Assembly (NCBI GenBank): GCA_015258715.1
Contig: JABZHR010000003.1
Span: forward strand, 62,001 to 126,000
Reading direction: 5' to 3'
DNA: 64,000 nt
DNA from: Atopobium sp.
Lineage (GTDB): Bacteria; Actinomycetota; Coriobacteriia; Coriobacteriales; Atopobiaceae
Part shown: piece after piece, positions 60,996-64,000 of the stretch
How positions within the stretch are numbered: position 1 is the first letter of the stretch
How the letters are laid out: each line of letters begins with the position of its first letter
Position numbers and translations under genes: made by a program
The notes under the pieces: generated by a model
What the model was told of the DNA's origin: nothing
Database searches by the model: none
The model's input: the letters and a program-made list of their open reading frames with translations, nothing else

Positions 60996-62093
60996 ATGGC
61001 GAGAAGTGCCCAGATCAAACTGAGCGACGTAGCAACATCGCGTGTCAATAACCTGAACTTTATGAGGTTTATTGCTGCGCTGATGGTCATTGTTTCTCAC
61101 TGCTACTCAGTAGTCTTGGGCGGCGACGCCGGTAGCTATTTGCTGAAGCTAACGGGGGATCGTTTAAGCCCCGGCGGTGTTTCCGTTGGCGTCTTCTTCT
61201 TGTTTGGCGGGTTTTTGATTGCTCGTAGTTGCGAGCATTATCCTGAACCAAAGAAGTTCTTCTCGGCACGCGTGCTGAGGCTTTTTCCTGAGCTTTTGTT
61301 TGTTGTGATTTTGACCGCTTTTGTGCTTGGTCCAATACTCTCAACGCTTTCGCCTGCAGAGTATTTTACTAATCCACAGACGTATAAGTACCTGCTCAAT
61401 GGCGCCTTAATTATGGTGCATCAGTTGCCGGGAGTGTTTACCAACAATCCTTCAGGCGACGTGGTTAATGCTGCGTTGTGGACGCTTCCTGTTGAGTTTA
61501 TCTGCTACGTGCTGTGTTTTATCAGCTACAAACTCACCAAGTTTGATAAAAAGAAGTTTTTGCTGCTCTCGGTACCTGTTTTTGCGTTGGCAACAGTGTA
61601 TTACGTGAAGTTTTCTCCGCTTCAGCTGAGCGTTGTGCGTGCGGTTCTTCTATTTTATCTGGGCGTTTTAATCTGGGTATTTAGAGATCACGTCACTATC
61701 TCACCTGTTTTAGGCCTTGCGTCGATTGTTCTGTGGTTTGTTATGGTCTTTAGCGGCATCGATAATCTGGCAATGCTGACGGTTTTTCCTATTGCTTGCT
61801 TCTGCCTTGCGTATGGAATGGGCAACCACTTTAGTACGTTTGGCACCAAATTTGAGCTGTCCTATGGTATTTACCTTTGGGCTTTTCCTATTCAGCAAGC
61901 GTTGGTCCAGTACTTCCCAGCATGGCATCCTTATGTAAATGCACTGGTTGCAGCTTTGCTGGCAACTTGCGGGGCGTTTGTGAATCATTTTGTTGTTACT
62001 GCTCCGCTTGGAAGATACCTTAGAGAGCGTCGTCAAAAGGCTCTTGAAGAGCAGAAGTCTTCCGAAGGACAGAAACCTTCCGAAGAGCAGTAG
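60996..62093 (+). CDS. Acyltransferase-3 family membrane protein (OafA-like)
   Basis: A 365-residue protein with about ten hydrophobic segments and the family start NNLNFMRFIAALMVIVSHCY, where the Arg and His are conserved in acyltransferase-3 proteins. These transfer acetyl or other acyl groups to cell-surface sugars or peptidoglycan. No fused SGNH domain is present. The C-terminal tail is charged. It begins immediately after purN stops, so it is probably the last gene of the purine operon; that pairing looks accidental rather than functional. Confidence 0.83.
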   Translation: MARSAQIKLSDVATSRVNNLNFMRFIAALMVIVSHCYSVVLGGDAGSYLLKLTGDRLSPGGVSVGVFFLFGGFLIARSCEHYPEPKKFFSARVLRLFPELLFVVILTAFVLGPILSTLSPAEYFTNPQTYKYLLNGALIMVHQLPGVFTNNPSGDVVNAALWTLPVEFICYVLCFISYKLTKFDKKKFLLLSVPVFALATVYYVKFSPLQLSVVRAVLLFYLGVLIWVFRDHVTISPVLGLASIVLWFVMVFSGIDNLAMLTVFPIACFCLAYGMGNHFSTFGTKFELSYGIYLWAFPIQQALVQYFPAWHPYVNALVAALLATCGAFVNHFVVTAPLGRYLRERRQKALEEQKSSEGQKPSEEQ

Positions 62094-62122
62094 AGTGTTT
62101 AAAGGCAAGTGTCGAGAAAAAG

Positions 62123-62536
62123 CTATTTTGCCAGGCCCACTAAATAGAATGCAGTTTGCATATACGCAAACGATACAACGCCCCAGATAAGAGGCACAGT
62201 TATGTCCCTAATAGTCTGCAGAGTCTCGTGAGTAGAACGTTTGGCTATTTGCGTGAAGACACCACAGACAATAATGAGGGCGCCAATGCCCATAAAGGCT
62301 GGAACAAGAAATTGCTGTTTCAGCGCAGCTTCTGTCGTAAGAAACATTAGGGCGATAAAAAATGCGATGCCCACAAAGATATAGAAGAGCATGAGCATTC
62401 CAAAACGGAGTAGATCAAAGTTTGTGTGCTTAAAAACTTTGCTCAAGTTCTTCTTTCCAAGAAGCAGATACACCGTAAGAAAATAAAAGGCAGCCATAGG
62501 AATACAGATAACCCTATAGACATCCATAAGTGCCAT
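62123..62536 (-). CDS. Four-helix membrane protein, unknown
   Basis: A 137-residue protein with four clear membrane helices (ICIPMAAFYFLTVYLLLG, FGMLMLFYIFVGIAFFIALMF, LVPAFMGIGALIIVCGVF and TVPLIWGVVSFAYMQTAFYL). I do not recognise a family. ATG 62536 has AAGGCGG upstream. It is 45 bp downstream of the SemiSWEET gene on the same strand, so both may be in one transcript. Confidence 0.6.
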   Translation of the reverse strand: MALMDVYRVICIPMAAFYFLTVYLLLGKKNLSKVFKHTNFDLLRFGMLMLFYIFVGIAFFIALMFLTTEAALKQQFLVPAFMGIGALIIVCGVFTQIAKRSTHETLQTIRDITVPLIWGVVSFAYMQTAFYLVGLAK

Positions 62537-62581
62537 ATGACCGCCTTATTTGCCGAGTTAGCTTGTTGCGTGTTTCTTCGC

Positions 62582-62866
62582 TTATAGTAGCGCAGTTATT
62601 GCAGTTACAAGTCCAAAGATAATGCCTGGGGCGTTAGCAATCATAATAGGAACATCGCGCTCTTTCTTGAAAGTGCCGTAAATAAACCACACGGTGCAGT
62701 TAATCATAGCAACCAGCGGCTGGATAAAACTACCTTTGTTTCCAGCAAGGTTATTGGTAATCTGAGGGATATAGGAAACATACATCATGACTGATAGTAC
62801 GCTGCCGATCTGTCCCATCCTGTTGAAGAAGTTCTCGTCAAACGTAATAGCGCGCTTCTCTGTCAT
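62582..62866 (-). CDS. SemiSWEET sugar transporter
   Basis: A small bacterial SWEET relative that works as a dimer and lets sugars cross the membrane. I use ATG 62866 (MTEKRAITFDENFFNRMG) with GGAGG 9 nt upstream; the frame runs on to 62998 but that part overlaps the next gene's end. The 94 residues form three helices, with the PQ-loop-like SYIPQITNNLAGNKGSFIQP and the pocket residues in MINCTVWFIYGTFKK; PIMIANAPGIIFG is also typical. Confidence 0.85.
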   Translation of the reverse strand: MTEKRAITFDENFFNRMGQIGSVLSVMMYVSYIPQITNNLAGNKGSFIQPLVAMINCTVWFIYGTFKKERDVPIMIANAPGIIFGLVTAITALL

Positions 62867-62933
62867 GTAAAGTAACCTCCAATGGTTGGTTAACTGTTTG
62901 CTGATTCTTACCCGATCACTTAGAAGATATTCG

Positions 62934-63287
62934 TTAGTTTGTTGCAGAATAACTCGCATCAATCCATTGGCAGAGCTCATCAAAGTCAATGGAGCCATCC
63001 AAAAGTATGGAAATCCAATGCTCTTTATTCATATGGTACGCGGGCAAATAACCATCTTGATGTAGAAGCATCTCCAGAAGAAATGGATCGTCTATTTTTA
63101 CATTAACAAGATCGTAGTGTTTGGATTCTTTCAAGCCTAGCTTTTTACCAGGTACATCAGCAACAAGCGCAAACCACTTATTATTGTGCGGGTGGCGTAA
63201 AACAGCATACGTTGGAGCTGTCGAGAAGGGATAGTCGGGGTTTATACCGTACTGATTTGCAACGTAATCAAACAGCTTTTCTCGCAT
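62934..63287 (-). CDS. YjbR/MmcQ family protein
   Basis: A 117-residue soluble protein. I use ATG 63287 (MREKLFDYVANQYG) with GAAGGG upstream. The family features are YAVLRHPHNNKWFALVADV, VNVKIDDPFLLEMLL and the end YHMNKEHWISILLDGSIDFD, which fit the YjbR/CyaY-like DNA-binding-fold group. Its biological role is unclear. Confidence 0.85.
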   Translation of the reverse strand: MREKLFDYVANQYGINPDYPFSTAPTYAVLRHPHNNKWFALVADVPGKKLGLKESKHYDLVNVKIDDPFLLEMLLHQDGYLPAYHMNKEHWISILLDGSIDFDELCQWIDASYSATN

Positions 63288-63435
63288 AATCTTGCCCTTC
63301 TTTCCCATATTTTTTACGTACAAAATGCCCTTTATTGTGAGTCGGAAATTGCTATTATCCTCAGTATATACGCCCTAAACAGCTATACTAAAGGTGTCTG
63401 TGTATGTAATAAAAAGTCCAAGTGAAGGGCGTCAT

Positions 63436-64000
63436 ATGAGTCGTGTTTCTCGTAGAGAAGATGAGTTCTATAGCATGTTCTCTGAGTTTTCTGCACTGAT
63501 TGTTTCTACAGCAAAACTGTTTGTCTCCTACATGGAGTCATTCCCAAGTTCAGAAGATTATGAAGTCCAGATTAAGAACTATGAGACGCTTTGTGATGAC
63601 CAGGTAGGAAAGATTATTTCCACCCTTAACACGTCTTTTATCACGCCATTTGATCGTGAGGACATCTCACGCCTGGCCCTGCTTATGGATGAGATTGCAG
63701 ACGGTATTGAGAGCGTTTCCGCTCACCTCAGCATGTATGACATTAAAGAGATGCGTCCAGAGGCTGTTCAGGTAGCTCATCTCATTCTGTTTGCTTCAGA
63801 GGAGCTGCAGAAGGCTTTTGATCGTCTCCCTGATTATCACAAGGATGACTCGGTTATTCGTCACACACGCTCTGCAAATGAATACGAGGATCAGGGCGAT
63901 GTTGTGTATCGTAACGCTCTGAGCTCTATCTTTAGGAATGTTGATGATCCAATTGAGGTTCTTAAGTGGAAGAGCCTTCTGGATAGACTTGAGTCAACCC
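63436..64000 (+). CDS. DUF47/PhoU-like protein (3' end missing)
   Basis: The frame starts at ATG 63436 with GAAGGG upstream and is still open at the window end, so 188 residues are visible. It starts MSRVSRREDEFYSMFSEFSA and contains FDREDISRLALLMDEIADG and EYEDQGDVVYRNALSSIF. These patterns and the all-helical look match the DUF47 family, PhoU-like proteins encoded next to low-affinity phosphate (Pit) transporters. The next gene would then be expected to be pit. It is not visible here. Confidence 0.8.
   Translation, partial: MSRVSRREDEFYSMFSEFSALIVSTAKLFVSYMESFPSSEDYEVQIKNYETLCDDQVGKIISTLNTSFITPFDREDISRLALLMDEIADGIESVSAHLSMYDIKEMRPEAVQVAHLILFASEELQKAFDRLPDYHKDDSVIRHTRSANEYEDQGDVVYRNALSSIFRNVDDPIEVLKWKSLLDRLEST

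Overview
The window is a chromosomal segment around the replication origin of a low-to-mid GC actinobacterium. I infer class Coriobacteriia, probably family Atopobiaceae (Lancefieldella/Atopobium/Olsenella-like). The reasons are the order rpmH-(origin)-dnaA-dnaN-recF-DUF721-gyrB-gyrA, the paired WYL regulators, the Coriobacteriia-style origin-proximal ATPase, strong AGGAGG-type ribosome sites and an AT-leaning codon choice. The species is not proven by the sequence.

Layout. Bases 1-10,800: the end of a sortase-anchored adhesin, a degenerate M28-like membrane peptidase, a WYL regulator pair, a DnaQ-DinG helicase, ddl and rlmN. Bases 10,800-15,800, minus strand: a small membrane protein, parB, parA with a perfect parS site, rsmG, khpB (jag), yidC, yidD, rnpA and rpmH. 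Bases 15,783-16,144: the divergence point and best oriC candidate. Bases 16,145-26,532, plus strand: a GHKL ATPase with a C-terminal winged helix, dnaA, dnaN, recF, a DUF721 (DciA-like) gene, gyrB and gyrA. Bases 26,600-31,900: a bifunctional-nuclease-family protein, tRNA-Ile, tRNA-Ala and a ferric-iron-type ABC transporter. Bases 31,900-36,800: an IS200-like element beside a LacI-regulated fructose-type PTS (IIB, IIC) with a GatZ/KbaZ-like aldolase subunit. Bases 36,900-40,600: a hypothetical gene, typA, a TRIC/UPF0126 channel and two tRNA-Ser genes. Bases 40,700-47,200: a DUF4013-type membrane protein with a long Ala-Pro tail, rpsF-ssb-rpsR-DUF2232-rplI and dnaB. Bases 47,300-61,000: purine genes (purA, a DegV-purD fusion, purE, purF, purM, purN) interleaved with Nudix, ABC exporter, pyridoxamine kinase and sortase B genes. 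The rest holds an acyltransferase, small membrane proteins, a SemiSWEET, a YjbR/MmcQ protein and the start of a DUF47/PhoU-like gene.

Genes on both sides of 15,783-16,144 point away from it, as expected for replication-transcription co-orientation at an origin. ParA/ParB with parS sites 3 kb away would handle segregation.

The most interesting points are these. (1) DnaA carries unusual residues in its near-invariant DNA-recognition motif (GGRKHATIL instead of GGRDHTTVL), and the canonical DnaA box is absent from the origin region while TTNTCAACA elements recur there and before dnaB. (2) A GHKL ATPase-winged helix protein sits between the origin and dnaA. (3) The octamer GGCGAGAA occurs at least 25 times and forms the arms of two terminators, like known DNA-uptake sequences. 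(4) DegV and PurD lie in one reading frame with a possible internal purD start. (5) A 29-bp perfect inverted repeat encloses 112 bp at 54.6 kb.
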